From Rhodospirillaceae bacterium (GTDB lineage: Bacteria > Pseudomonadota > Alphaproteobacteria > Bin65): a stretch of DNA of 64,000 bases. The notes beneath the pieces were generated by a model. It saw nothing but the letters and a program-made list of their open reading frames with translations, searched no databases and was not told the origin of the DNA. The translations under genes were made by a program, and so were the position numbers. The stretch is taken from the NCBI GenBank assembly GCA_011523655.1, contig WTGH01000059.1:1-64000 (forward strand). The letters are read 5' to 3'. Each line of letters starts with the position of its first letter. The stretch's first letter is position 1. Positions 35,694 through 44,252 of this stretch are shown piece after piece.

Positions 35694-35728
35694 TGCAAGC
35701 GCTTTTATTTTGATTTGAAGCGCTTTCA
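35694..35728. promoter_or_regulatory. Twin LacI-type operators
   Basis: Two palindromes, TGCAAGCGCTTTTA (35694-35707) and TTGAAGCGCTTTCA (35715-35728), share the AAGCGCTT core of LacI/GalR operators. Their centres are 21 bp apart, two helical turns. They lie between the divergent LacI gene and the TRAP operon and so could control both. Confidence 0.8.
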
Positions 35729-35770
35729 TTACAAAAATTCGGGATTTCTTAGAATGAAGCCGACCGGAAG

Positions 35771-36784
35771 ATGAGATCGCGGCCCACACTTGAGGACGTT
35801 GCCGGAATGGCAGGGGTCTCGACCGCCACGGTATCGCGTGTCCTGAACGAGCCTGAACGGGTCAGCGCGAAGACCCGCAGCCGGGTCGAAGCCGCGGTAG
35901 CCCATTTCGACTACACGCCCCATTTCGGCGGCCGCGCGCTCGCCTCGAACCGGACCAACACCGTGGGCGCGGTGATTCCGACCATGGAGAATGCGATCTT
36001 CGCCCGCGGTCTCCAGGCGCTTCAGGAGGCGCTCGCCGAGGATGGGGTCACGCTGGTCGTTGCCACCTCGAACTACGATCCGGAGCGCGAGGCGCAGCAA
36101 ATCCGCGCCCTTCTCGGGCGCGGAGTGGACGGCCTCGTGCTGATCGGCGAGGCGCGGGATCCGGCGCTTTACGAGACTCTTGAGCGCCGCGGCGTGCCGT
36201 TTGTCCTGGTCTGGTCATGGCGACGCGATTGTCCGTGGCCCTGCGTCGGCTTCGACAACCGGGCGGCGGCGCGCGCGATGGCGCAAAAGGTGCTCGATCT
36301 CGGCCATCGGCGGATCGCCATGATCGCCGGCGTCACCCACGGCAACGACCGGGCGGTGGCCCGGGTGGACGGCGTGCGCGATGCGCTGGCGGCGCGCGGC
36401 CTGCGGTTGGACGAAACCAACCTGATCGAGACCCCCTATCATCTCGATGCCGGCGAAAACGCAGCGCGGCAACTGCTGTCCGTGACGCCGCGTCCGACAG
36501 CAATCGTGTGCGGCAACGATGTGCTGGCCGCCGGCGCGCTCCTGGCCATCCGCTCCATGGGCCTGAGCGCGCCGGCCGATGTTTCCGTGACCGGCTTCGA
36601 CGATATCGATCTGGCCTACGTGCTCGATCCGCCGCTCACTACCGTTCACGTTCCGCATCGCCGGATGGGTGCGGCGGCTGCGCGATTGCTGCTCCGGCTG
36701 CGCGCCCAGGAAGACAATGCGACCAGTGTCGTCTTCGAAACAGCGCTGGTGGAACGCGGCTCACTCGCCCCGTTGGGGAAATGA
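35771..36784 (+). CDS. LacI-family transcriptional regulator
   Basis: 337-residue repressor-type protein. The N-terminal helix-turn-helix (TLEDVAGMAGVSTATVSRVLN, residues 6-26) and hinge helix (FGGRALASNRTNTVG) are followed by a periplasmic-binding-like ligand domain with GDDVLAAGALLAI-like and VTGFDDIDLAYVLDPPLTTV segments. It lies between the TRAP/dehydrogenase operon (divergent) and the SuyAB-like genes (downstream, same strand). Twin operators directly upstream suggest autoregulation and control of both units, with release by a pathway intermediate. The DHPS cluster in Cupriavidus uses a different regulator family, as far as I recall. Confidence 0.93.
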   Translation: MRSRPTLEDVAGMAGVSTATVSRVLNEPERVSAKTRSRVEAAVAHFDYTPHFGGRALASNRTNTVGAVIPTMENAIFARGLQALQEALAEDGVTLVVATSNYDPEREAQQIRALLGRGVDGLVLIGEARDPALYETLERRGVPFVLVWSWRRDCPWPCVGFDNRAAARAMAQKVLDLGHRRIAMIAGVTHGNDRAVARVDGVRDALAARGLRLDETNLIETPYHLDAGENAARQLLSVTPRPTAIVCGNDVLAAGALLAIRSMGLSAPADVSVTGFDDIDLAYVLDPPLTTVHVPHRRMGAAAARLLLRLRAQEDNATSVVFETALVERGSLAPLGK

Positions 36785-36916
36785 CGGTCGCGAAGGACAC
36801 CGACGAGCTTTCGCCGAAGGCCGTCGGAATATGGGGCGCAGCGCACTTGTGCTGCGCAAACGCCACTGTTGAGGGCGCCGGTCGTGTGGCGCGAACATCG
36901 GAAACGGAGAAGCGAA

Positions 36917-37198
36917 ATGATCGATTTCGTCGTGCATGACGAGGGCGACAGCGTAGGAGTGGTCGTCGTCGAGGGCGTCGAGGCAGGCGCAGAACTCACC
37001 GGCTGGATCATGGACCAGGACGAGGAAATCACGTTCCGGGCGGCGAGCGATATCCCGATCGGCCACAAACTCGCGATCAAGCCGATGAAGACCGGCGACA
37101 CCGTGATCAAATACGGCATCGACATCGGCCGCGTGGTGGCGGACATCGCGGTGGGCGAGCACGCCCATGTACAGAACATCAAGACCAAACGCTGGTAG
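36917..37198 (+). CDS. UxaA-family small subunit, SuyA candidate (SAF domain)
   Basis: 93-residue SAF-domain protein ([20 protein letters not shown] ... [42 protein letters not shown]), equivalent to the N-terminal part of altronate dehydratase. Separate small subunits of this kind occur in (2R)-sulfolactate sulfo-lyase (SuyA) and in some sugar-acid dehydratases. It is 11 bases before the large-subunit gene and downstream of the LacI regulator. Together with the HpsN-like gene it suggests conversion of sulfolactate to pyruvate and sulfite. The ATG follows GGAGAAG. Confidence 0.85.
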   Translation: MIDFVVHDEGDSVGVVVVEGVEAGAELTGWIMDQDEEITFRAASDIPIGHKLAIKPMKTGDTVIKYGIDIGRVVADIAVGEHAHVQNIKTKRW

Positions 37199-37209
37199 GA
37201 GGAGACCCG

Positions 37210-38385
37210 ATGGCAATGGATCTGGCGAACGCGACGTTCCGGGGCTACCGCCGCGAGAACGGCCGGGTCGGCGTGCGCAATCATGTGATCGTCCTTCCCG
37301 TCGACGATCTCTCGAATGCGGCGTGCGAGGCGGTTGCCAACAACATCAAGGGCGCCATGGCAATCCCGCACCCCTACGGCCGGCTTCAATTCGGGGCCGA
37401 CCTGGAGTTGCACTTCCGCACCCTGATCGGCACCGGCGCGAACCCCAACGTCGCCGCAGTGGTGGTGATCGGCATCGAGGAGGGCTGGACGCAACGCGTG
37501 GTCGACGGCATCGCCAAGACCGGCAAGCCGGTCACCGGCTACGGCATCGAGATGCACGGCGACCACGAGACGATCATGCGGGCGTCGAAGACCGCGCGCG
37601 AATATGTTCAGTCTGCGTCCGAGGCCGTGCGCGAGGAGGCGCCGCTTGCGGACCTTTGGGTGTCAACCAAATGCGGCGAATCGGACACGACCTCGGGCTG
37701 CGGGTCCAATCCCACTGTCGGCAACGCATTCGACAAGCTCTACCCGCTCGGCGCCACAATGGCCTTCGGCGAAACCACCGAGATCACGGGCGGCGAGCAT
37801 CTGGTCGCCGAGCGTTGCCGCACCCCCGAAATCCGCGAGCGGTTCATGTATATGTTCAACCGCTATCAGGAGGTCGTCGAGCGCCACAAGACCAGCGATC
37901 TCTCTGAGTCCCAGCCCACCAAGGGAAATATTGCGGGCGGACTCACCACCATCGAAGAAAAGGCCCTCGGCAACATCCAGAAAATCGGCCGCGATTGCCT
38001 GATCGACGGTGTGCTCGACAAGGCGGAAACGCCAGATGCACCGGGACTGTGGTTCATGGACTCGTCCTCGGCCGCCGCCGAGATGGTGACCCTGTGCGCC
38101 GCGGCCGGCTTCGTGGTGCATTTCTTTCCCACCGGCCAGGGCAACATCATCGGCAACCCGATCCTGCCGAACATCAAGATCTGCGCAAACCCGCGCACCG
38201 TGCGCACCATGGGCGAGCATGTCGACGTCGACGTCTCGGGCCTGCTGCGCAGGGAAATGACTCCGGATGAGGCGGGAGACGCGCTGCTCGACATGATGAT
38301 TCGCACCGCCAACGGAAGGCTGACGGCAGCAGAGGCCCTCGGCCACCGCGAGTTTGTGCTCACAAGGCTCTACGAGAGCGCCTGA
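37210..38385 (+). CDS. UxaA-family large subunit, SuyB candidate
   Basis: 391-residue C-terminal-type altronate dehydratase/sulfolactate sulfo-lyase subunit. Features are [21 protein letters not shown] at the start, [33 protein letters not shown] (with Cys residues likely binding iron or an iron-sulfur cluster), [16 protein letters not shown], and [15 protein letters not shown] with HFFPTGQGN near the C-terminus. SuyAB splits sulfolactate to pyruvate and sulfite; UxaA dehydrates altronate. The split subunits and the neighbouring HisD-like, SDR and TRAP genes favour SuyB, but a sugar acid is not excluded. No sulfite exporter or sulfite dehydrogenase is in the window. Confidence 0.87.
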   Translation: MAMDLANATFRGYRRENGRVGVRNHVIVLPVDDLSNAACEAVANNIKGAMAIPHPYGRLQFGADLELHFRTLIGTGANPNVAAVVVIGIEEGWTQRVVDGIAKTGKPVTGYGIEMHGDHETIMRASKTAREYVQSASEAVREEAPLADLWVSTKCGESDTTSGCGSNPTVGNAFDKLYPLGATMAFGETTEITGGEHLVAERCRTPEIRERFMYMFNRYQEVVERHKTSDLSESQPTKGNIAGGLTTIEEKALGNIQKIGRDCLIDGVLDKAETPDAPGLWFMDSSSAAAEMVTLCAAAGFVVHFFPTGQGNIIGNPILPNIKICANPRTVRTMGEHVDVDVSGLLRREMTPDEAGDALLDMMIRTANGRLTAAEALGHREFVLTRLYESA

Positions 38386-38590
38386 GCAGGGCGGCTGCGT
38401 CGCGCGGAAAATCGCGGGGCCAGGCCACGGAGCGTCTCGCCGGCGAGAGGATTCTCAACGGCCTGGCGCTCGAAGGGAGTGCCGCAGGTTCGGTGCTTCG
38501 CCCTGGGCGCCGGTCCTTCGAATTTCCGGCGCGCCGGTCAGTTTATCCTGATCCGCCGGTCGGGCTGCAGGGTCGCTTCCCGCCCGGCTT

Positions 38591-39241
38591 TCAGGCCGTG
38601 CCGATTTTCGGCTCCTCGCCGCGCAGCAGGCGGCGAATGTTGGCGGCGTGGCGAATCCAGATAATCACCGCGAGCAGGCCGGCGACCTCGGCTATCTGAT
38701 GGTACGGGATCGAGCTGCCCTGCGCCGACGCACCGGCCCAGCCGAGGACCTTGGCGCCGATGGGCGCCGCGAGGAACGCGACCAGGGCTGACAGGCTGGA
38801 CAAACGGGAAATCAGGGCAGTCGCGAGCCAGGTCAGGCAGGCCAGCGCGCCGACCGGCCAGCAGCCGGCGAGAAGGATTCCGAGCGCGGTCGCAACTCCC
38901 TTGCCGCCGCGAAACTTCAACCAGACCGGAAACAGGTGGCCGAGGAATGCGCCGACGCCGGCAGTCACCGCTATGTCCGGCCCATACAGGTTGTACGCGA
39001 TCAGCAAAGCCGCGGCGCCCTTGCCACCGTCGAGCAACAGGGTGGCCAGCGCCAGACCCTTGCTGCCGGTGCGCAGAACGTTGGTCGCACCGATATTGCC
39101 CGAGCCGATTCGGCGCAGGTCGCCCTTGCCGGCGAGCCGCGTCAGCGCCAGGCCGAACGGGATCGAGCCGAGCAGATAGCCGGCCGCCAGCGCCAGGAGC
39201 AGGTAAGGCCAAGCAAAGGCCCAGCTGATCGGATCTGGCAT
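38591..39241 (-). CDS. plsY: Acyl-phosphate:glycerol-3-phosphate acyltransferase PlsY
   Basis: Membrane acyltransferase of 216 residues that makes lysophosphatidic acid from acyl-phosphate. The three conserved loops are present: GSIPFGL with [44 protein letters not shown], and the later segment with [13 protein letters not shown]. About five to six spans are predicted. It follows pyrC by 22 bases, an alphaproteobacterial pattern in which dprA usually comes next; here dprA is separated by the inserted catabolic region. Confidence 0.95.
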   Translation of the reverse strand: MPDPISWAFAWPYLLLALAAGYLLGSIPFGLALTRLAGKGDLRRIGSGNIGATNVLRTGSKGLALATLLLDGGKGAAALLIAYNLYGPDIAVTAGVGAFLGHLFPVWLKFRGGKGVATALGILLAGCWPVGALACLTWLATALISRLSSLSALVAFLAAPIGAKVLGWAGASAQGSSIPYHQIAEVAGLLAVIIWIRHAANIRRLLRGEEPKIGTA

Positions 39242-39263
39242 AGCGTGCGGTCCTACGGCCTGC

Positions 39264-40577
39264 CTACCTCATCCGGTCGTGCAGCACCCGCCCTTCGACT
39301 ACGGTGCGCATCGCCATGCCCTGGACCGGAAGGTTGTCCCAGGGCGCGTTCTTCGATTTGCTGAGGAAGGCGTCGGGATCGATGCGCCAGGGCCGGTCCG
39401 GATCGATCAACGCGAGATCGGCCGGACCGCCTTTCTTCAACCGGCCTTCGCCGAGCCCGAGAATGTCGGCGGGCCTGCAGGTCAGCTTGCCCAACAATTC
39501 GGCCATGCCGAGCCGGCCTTTGTGAACCAGCGCAAGGCTAAGCGGCAACAAGGTCTCCAGCCCGGCGATACCGTCCTCTGCCTGGGCGAAGGGCACCCGC
39601 TTGCTGTCCTGGTCGTGAGGCGCGTGGTCACTGGCGATGGCGTCGATCGTGGCGTCGGCCAGCCCTTCGACGATGGCCTCGCGATCCTCTTCTGTGCGCA
39701 GCGGCGGCGACAGCTTGGCAAAGGTCCGGTATTCGCCGATGGCGGTTTCGTTGAGCGTGAAATATGGTGGGGCGGTATCGCAGGTCACCGGCATCTCCCG
39801 CTCCTTTGCACGCCGGATTGCCTCGACCGCTTCTTTCGTTGAAATGTGCGCTGCGTGGTAGCGCCCGCCTGTCGCTTCCACGAGCCGCAGGTCGCGTTCG
39901 ATCGTCATGACTTCCGCGACCCGCGGAATGCCGCGGAGGCCGAGGCGCAGCGCCATCTCGCCGCCGTTCATCACCCCGTTCTCTGCAAGCGCGGAATCTT
40001 CGGGATGCTGGACGATCAGCAGGCCGAAGGTCCGGGCATAATTGAGCGCGCGCTGCATGACCCTGGAGTTGGCGATCGCCCGGGTGCCGTCGGTAAAGGC
40101 GAGCGCACCGGTTTCCGCCAGCAGACCCATCTCCGTCAACTCGCGGCCTTGCAATCCCACGGTCGCGGCCGCGTAGCAGAAGACCTTGGTGGCCTTGACG
40201 TCGCGGGCACGCCGGGCGACGAACTCCACGCCGGCTACGTCATCGATCACCGGGTCCGTATTGGGCAGGCAGACCACGGTCGAGATGCCGCCGGCACTTG
40301 CCGCCGCGCTCGCCGTCTCGATGGTTTCCTTGTGTTCCTCGCCGGGTTCGCGCAACTGCGCGCGCATGTCGACCAGGCCGGGCGCCAGGATCAGGCCGCG
40401 GCAGTCCACCACCTCGACCGAAGGCGGCGGCGCGTCGCTGAACAGCCTGGGTCCGAGATCGGCGATGACCCCGTCGCTCGTAATCAGTGCGCCGGGTTCG
40501 TCCAGGCCGCTCGACGGGTCGATCAGGCGCGCGTTGACGTAGGCGACCGTACCATGGCGTTCTGCGGCCCCGGGCAT
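39264..40577 (-). CDS. pyrC: Dihydroorotase-like PyrC lacking the HxH metal motif
   Basis: Class I dihydroorotase homologue of 437 residues next to pyrB. The core is intact in LAPGLVD ... [36 protein letters not shown] and SDHAPHD, but the strand that normally reads D-x-H-x-H-L-R-E-P-G reads D70-M-R-A-Q-L-R-E-P-G: both zinc-binding histidines are replaced, by Arg72 and Gln74. Pseudo-dihydroorotases of this kind (PyrC' of Pseudomonas) are inactive scaffolds for aspartate transcarbamoylase, so a separate active dihydroorotase is expected elsewhere in the genome. The start overlaps the pyrB stop by one base. Confidence 0.9.
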   Translation of the reverse strand: MPGAAERHGTVAYVNARLIDPSSGLDEPGALITSDGVIADLGPRLFSDAPPPSVEVVDCRGLILAPGLVDMRAQLREPGEEHKETIETASAAASAGGISTVVCLPNTDPVIDDVAGVEFVARRARDVKATKVFCYAAATVGLQGRELTEMGLLAETGALAFTDGTRAIANSRVMQRALNYARTFGLLIVQHPEDSALAENGVMNGGEMALRLGLRGIPRVAEVMTIERDLRLVEATGGRYHAAHISTKEAVEAIRRAKEREMPVTCDTAPPYFTLNETAIGEYRTFAKLSPPLRTEEDREAIVEGLADATIDAIASDHAPHDQDSKRVPFAQAEDGIAGLETLLPLSLALVHKGRLGMAELLGKLTCRPADILGLGEGRLKKGGPADLALIDPDRPWRIDPDAFLSKSKNAPWDNLPVQGMAMRTVVEGRVLHDRMR

Positions 40578-41545
40578 CAGCTTTCTTCCGGTTCGGGCAG
40601 GTTGCGGGTCAACACCTCGAGGCAGGCCATGCGCACGGCAACGCCCATCTCGACCTGCTCCTGAATCGCGCTGCGGCCGATATCGTCGGCGACTTCGCTG
40701 TCGATTTCGACGCCCCGGTTCATCGGGCCGGGATGCAGGATCAGCGCGTCCGGCTTCGCGTTCGACAGCTTCTGCCGGTCGAGGCCGAAGAAGCGGAAAT
40801 ATTCCCGAATCGACGGCACAAAGCTGCCCTGCATCCGCTCGAGCTGGAGTCGCAACATCATCACGATGTCGGCGTCCTTCAGGCCGCGCGCCATATTGTG
40901 GAACACCTCGACGCCGAAGCGCTCCATCGTGCCGGGAACCAGCGTCGGAGGGCCGATGACGCGAACGCGTGCGCCCATGGTGTGCAGCAGGCAAATGTTG
41001 GAGCGCGCCACGCGGCTGTGCACGACATCGCCGCAAATCGCCACGGTCAGGCCCTGCAGCCGACCCTTGCGCCGCCGGATGGTGACGGCGTCGAGCAGGG
41101 CCTGGGTCGGATGCTCGTGGGCGCCGTCGCCGCCATTGACGACCACACATTCGACTTTTTGCGAAAGCAGATTTACTGCGCCGCTCTCCGGATGGCGGCA
41201 GACCAGCACGTCGGGGTGCATGGCATTCAGGGTAAGCGCGGTATCGAGAAGCGTTTCGCCTTTCTTGATCGAACTGTGCTCGATCGACATGTTGACGACG
41301 TCGGCGCCGAGGCGCAGCGCCGCCAGTTGAAACGATGTGCGGGTGCGCGTCGAATTCTCGAAAAACAGATTGATTACGGTCCGGCCGCGCAGCGTCGTGC
41401 CGGGTTTGGACGCGCTGCGGTTGCGCTCGGCGTAGTGATCCGACCGATCGAGCAGCAGGTTGATTTCTTCGGCCGACAGCCCTTCGATGCCCAGCAGGTT
41501 GCGGTGCCGGAAATCGAATTTCGGTTTTTTGAGCGCAACGACCAT
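40577..41545 (-). CDS. pyrB: Aspartate carbamoyltransferase catalytic subunit
   Basis: Catalyses carbamoyl-phosphate plus aspartate to carbamoyl-aspartate in pyrimidine synthesis. The 322-residue protein has the carbamoyl-phosphate loop [14 protein letters not shown], the [10 protein letters not shown] motif, the [14 protein letters not shown] strand, and [19 protein letters not shown] at the C-terminus. The ATG at 41545 is chosen; the longer frame upstream has no similarity. It is coupled to the dihydroorotase-like gene, likely forming one complex. No regulatory PyrI gene is seen. Confidence 0.96.
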   Translation of the reverse strand: MVVALKKPKFDFRHRNLLGIEGLSAEEINLLLDRSDHYAERNRSASKPGTTLRGRTVINLFFENSTRTRTSFQLAALRLGADVVNMSIEHSSIKKGETLLDTALTLNAMHPDVLVCRHPESGAVNLLSQKVECVVVNGGDGAHEHPTQALLDAVTIRRRKGRLQGLTVAICGDVVHSRVARSNICLLHTMGARVRVIGPPTLVPGTMERFGVEVFHNMARGLKDADIVMMLRLQLERMQGSFVPSIREYFRFFGLDRQKLSNAKPDALILHPGPMNRGVEIDSEVADDIGRSAIQEQVEMGVAVRMACLEVLTRNLPEPEES

Positions 41546-41620
41546 TAAAGCCTTCTTATAGGCGCGCCCGGCGGCGAAGGGCAAGGCGGCTTCGGCACGT
41601 CGCCGACGGTTATTGGCCGC

Positions 41621-42601
41621 TCAATCCGCAGGGGAACGCCGGGTCTCGCGCCGCCAGATATAGAGACCGCTGCCGATGACAACGGCGGCGCCAAGCAGCA
41701 CCCAGATATCGGGCAGATCGCCGAACAACCACCAGCCGAAGAAACCGGCGAACAGCAACTGGACGTAAATGAAGGGCGCGACGGTGGAAGCTTCCGCAAG
41801 CTGGAATGCCTTGATCAGCAAGAACTGCCCGGCAAAGCCGAAAAACCCCACCAACAGCAGAATCAGCCATTCGATGCCCGTCATCGGGCTCCAAACGGCA
41901 AGCGCCATCGGCGTGGTAACCGCCAGGCCGACGACGCTGGTGTAGAAGAAGAGGGTGAGCGGGTGCTCGGAGAAACTGAGCAGCCGGGTCGAGACCTGAT
42001 AGCAAGCGTAGCACAGGCTGGCGAGCAGCGGCAGCAGCGCCGCCCATTGGAGAAAATCCGTCCCCGGTCGCAGGATGATCACCACGCCGAGAAAGCCGAC
42101 GGCAATGGCCGCGCGCCGCCGCCAGCCGACCGGCTCGTTCAGTACCCACGGCGACATCAGCGTGACGAGCAAGGGCGCCGAGAACACAAGCGCCGTGGCT
42201 TCGGCCAGCGGCATCAGGCTGATCGCGCCGATGCCTGCCAGGGTGCCGCCCGCCAGGAACAGCGAACGCAGCACATGCATCGCCGGGCGGCCGGTCCTGA
42301 CCAGGCGGATGGTCGCCGGCGTCAGGAAAAGCGGCACCGTGAGCAGGAAATGGAACAGATAGCGCCCCCACACGACCATTTCGTACGGCTGGTATTGCGT
42401 CAGGTATTTCGCGCCGGCCTCCATGACGCTCAGGCAGAAGATCGCGCCGATCATCAGCAGGATGCCGAGCCGGGGCCGGGTCGTACGGGCGGGAGAGGTC
42501 AAGACGCGGATCGCAACAGGGAGGTCTGGCCGGGCGCAGGGCCGGTGTCGGCGGCGCGGCTTATTGGCAGAGCCGGAGGCTGGCGGCAACCCGTTGGCCA
42601 T
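41621..42601 (-). CDS. EamA/DMT-family permease (second)
   Basis: Ten-span drug/metabolite transporter-family protein. Two EamA repeats are recognisable: MIGAIFCLSVMEAGAKYLTQYQPYEMVVWGRY with EATALVFSAPLLVTLMSPWVLNEPV, and ASLCYACYQVSTRLLS with FGFAGQFLLIKAFQLAEASTVAPFIYVQLLFA. The N-terminus is uncertain: the ATG at 42601 adds a 45-residue basic leader, and a TTG at 42502 would fit the family better but has no clear ribosome-binding site. Substrate unknown. It lies upstream of pyrB on the same strand with a 75-base gap. Confidence 0.83.
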   Translation of the reverse strand: MANGLPPASGSANKPRRRHRPCARPDLPVAIRVLTSPARTTRPRLGILLMIGAIFCLSVMEAGAKYLTQYQPYEMVVWGRYLFHFLLTVPLFLTPATIRLVRTGRPAMHVLRSLFLAGGTLAGIGAISLMPLAEATALVFSAPLLVTLMSPWVLNEPVGWRRRAAIAVGFLGVVIILRPGTDFLQWAALLPLLASLCYACYQVSTRLLSFSEHPLTLFFYTSVVGLAVTTPMALAVWSPMTGIEWLILLLVGFFGFAGQFLLIKAFQLAEASTVAPFIYVQLLFAGFFGWWLFGDLPDIWVLLGAAVVIGSGLYIWRRETRRSPAD

Positions 42602-42737
42602 GCCGCCAGCGCGCCGCCGCCATGCGCCTTGCCTCTAAGCCCTTTCGGACGACGAGCCCCCCGTGCGGCGGCGCTGGCTTCGTTTGTATCGGTGGTTCGG
42701 ATGGAAGCGGTCAGGCCCTTGTGCGGCGCTGCCGCTT

Positions 42738-43565
42738 TCACATCGCCCGCAGCATCTCCGCAATCTCCGTCCCGTGGGTCAGGCTCATCATGTGACCGGC
42801 GCCGGGCAGGTCGATCAGCGCCGCCTCGGGAATGGACTGTGCCACGAGCTTCGACAATCGGCCGTGCAGCGGATCGGTCGCGCTGCCGCGAATGACGGTG
42901 ACCGGCGCCGCTATGGATGCGAGATCGGCGCTGCGCAGGTCGAGCCGCCCTACGGCGTCCAGCCCGACGGCCAGGCGCTCGGCCAGAGCGAGCATCCTCG
43001 CCTGTGCCCTGTCTTCCAGCCCGCGCCAATAACCCGGCCGGCCGTTGAAATAGTCGATGTACTGTTCCATTGCCTCTGCGTACCGGCCGGCGCGTACGGT
43101 GACGATGAAGTGGCGGTTCTGTGTCTCGATTTCTTCGGCCAGCGCTGCTTCGCCGGCCTCGCGCAACAGCACATAGGGTGCAGGTTCGAGCAGCGTCAGC
43201 CGACCGACCAGTTCCGGCCAGGCCAGCGCCAGCACGAGCGCGATCGTACCGCCATAGGAATGGCCGACGATATGGGCGGTGCGACCCCGGCTATTGAGCA
43301 GTTCGGCGCGGATAACTGCCGCGAACAGCGCAGCCTCGTCGCGCAGGGGCATCGGCTCCGGCCCGGCGAAGGCTTCGGTATCGCCGTAACCCGACGGGTT
43401 TACCGCGGCGGTGCGGAAGCGATCCTGCAGTATAGAAGCGACCGGCCGCCAGATCGACGCGCCGCTGGCGCCGGGCGGCTGGAACAGGATCAAGGGCGCA
43501 GAGCAGTCGTCGGGGCCGCCGGCCTCGTAGCTCACGGTGCGGCCGTCGCAATCGGCATAGTGCAT
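42738..43565 (-). CDS. Alpha/beta-hydrolase-fold protein
   Basis: 275-residue serine hydrolase of the alpha/beta superfamily. The oxyanion region FQPPGASGASIWRP, the nucleophile elbow GHSYGGT (Ser near residue 107), an acid residue near VIRGSATDPLHG, and a final His in GAGHMMSLTHG form the triad. A cap domain lies between. Substrate cannot be predicted; relatives include esterases and C-C hydrolases. Monocistronic, with a long AT-rich stretch upstream. Confidence 0.85.
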   Translation of the reverse strand: MHYADCDGRTVSYEAGGPDDCSAPLILFQPPGASGASIWRPVASILQDRFRTAAVNPSGYGDTEAFAGPEPMPLRDEAALFAAVIRAELLNSRGRTAHIVGHSYGGTIALVLALAWPELVGRLTLLEPAPYVLLREAGEAALAEEIETQNRHFIVTVRAGRYAEAMEQYIDYFNGRPGYWRGLEDRAQARMLALAERLAVGLDAVGRLDLRSADLASIAAPVTVIRGSATDPLHGRLSKLVAQSIPEAALIDLPGAGHMMSLTHGTEIAEMLRAM

Positions 43566-44252
43566 GGCGGGGCTTCCATCGAATTCGTCCAGGGGAGATG
43601 CACGCTACCGTGTATCCTGACCGGTTTTGCGACGATATCCGGAATAACGACTATTACCGTTGCCAAATTCGGCAACGGCGGAGCAGCCGAAGTGGCCGGC
43701 CTTCGGGACGGTCCGGAGCATCTCCTTCCGGACTTGGGTAATGTTCCCTGTCATATGCAAGAAAGTACACAGCGATTCCGGCTGGTATTTTTCTGCAGGA
43801 AAAAATTGAATTTTGTTACACGCATATCTCAGGGACAATTCAATAATTTGATATCAAACAATAATTTCAATATTCTTAAAAGTAATGTTATATTATAACA
43901 AAACGGAAAATAGGTCGATTTTTATGGGTTCGGTCCGCATTCGATAATATCCCGTAATATACTAGGTAATAAATCATCGAACGGGGGATAAGTTATTCGC
44001 CTCGGCGAAACGAAATCGCGAAATTTCTTGTTGCGAAATTTGTCAATTCAGATAAAGTCGAGTATATTTTATTAAATCTGCTAATATACTTAGCATTGTA
44101 AGTATTTGATAATACAGCAGAAATCTATAAATTTGACAAGAGTCGGGCCAATTAAAGATTGGCTTTGCGTGACCAAAAGCGGAGGTCGAGGAGAGACGAA
44201 ACAAACCTCAATGCTTTGAGTGAAATTTGTCCCTAGCTAGGAGGAAACTGCA
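43566..44252. other. AT-rich non-coding control region before fmdA
   Basis: No gene is seen in these 687 bases. From about 43800 the DNA is strikingly AT-rich compared with its surroundings. It contains a palindrome TGTTATA-T-TATAACA (43886-43900), two direct GCGAAATTT copies 15 bases apart (44018 and 44033), and an inverted GCCAAT/ATTGGC (44147-44163). TTGACA occurs at 44133 without a good -10. It probably holds the promoter and operators of the amide operon; part may be unrelated decayed DNA. Confidence 0.6.

Noticed and set aside
44140-44252. A guanidine or other riboswitch in the fmdA leader
   Set aside because: There is a GAGGT...ACCTC pairing with ACGA, but the paired hairpins and conserved cores of known classes are absent.
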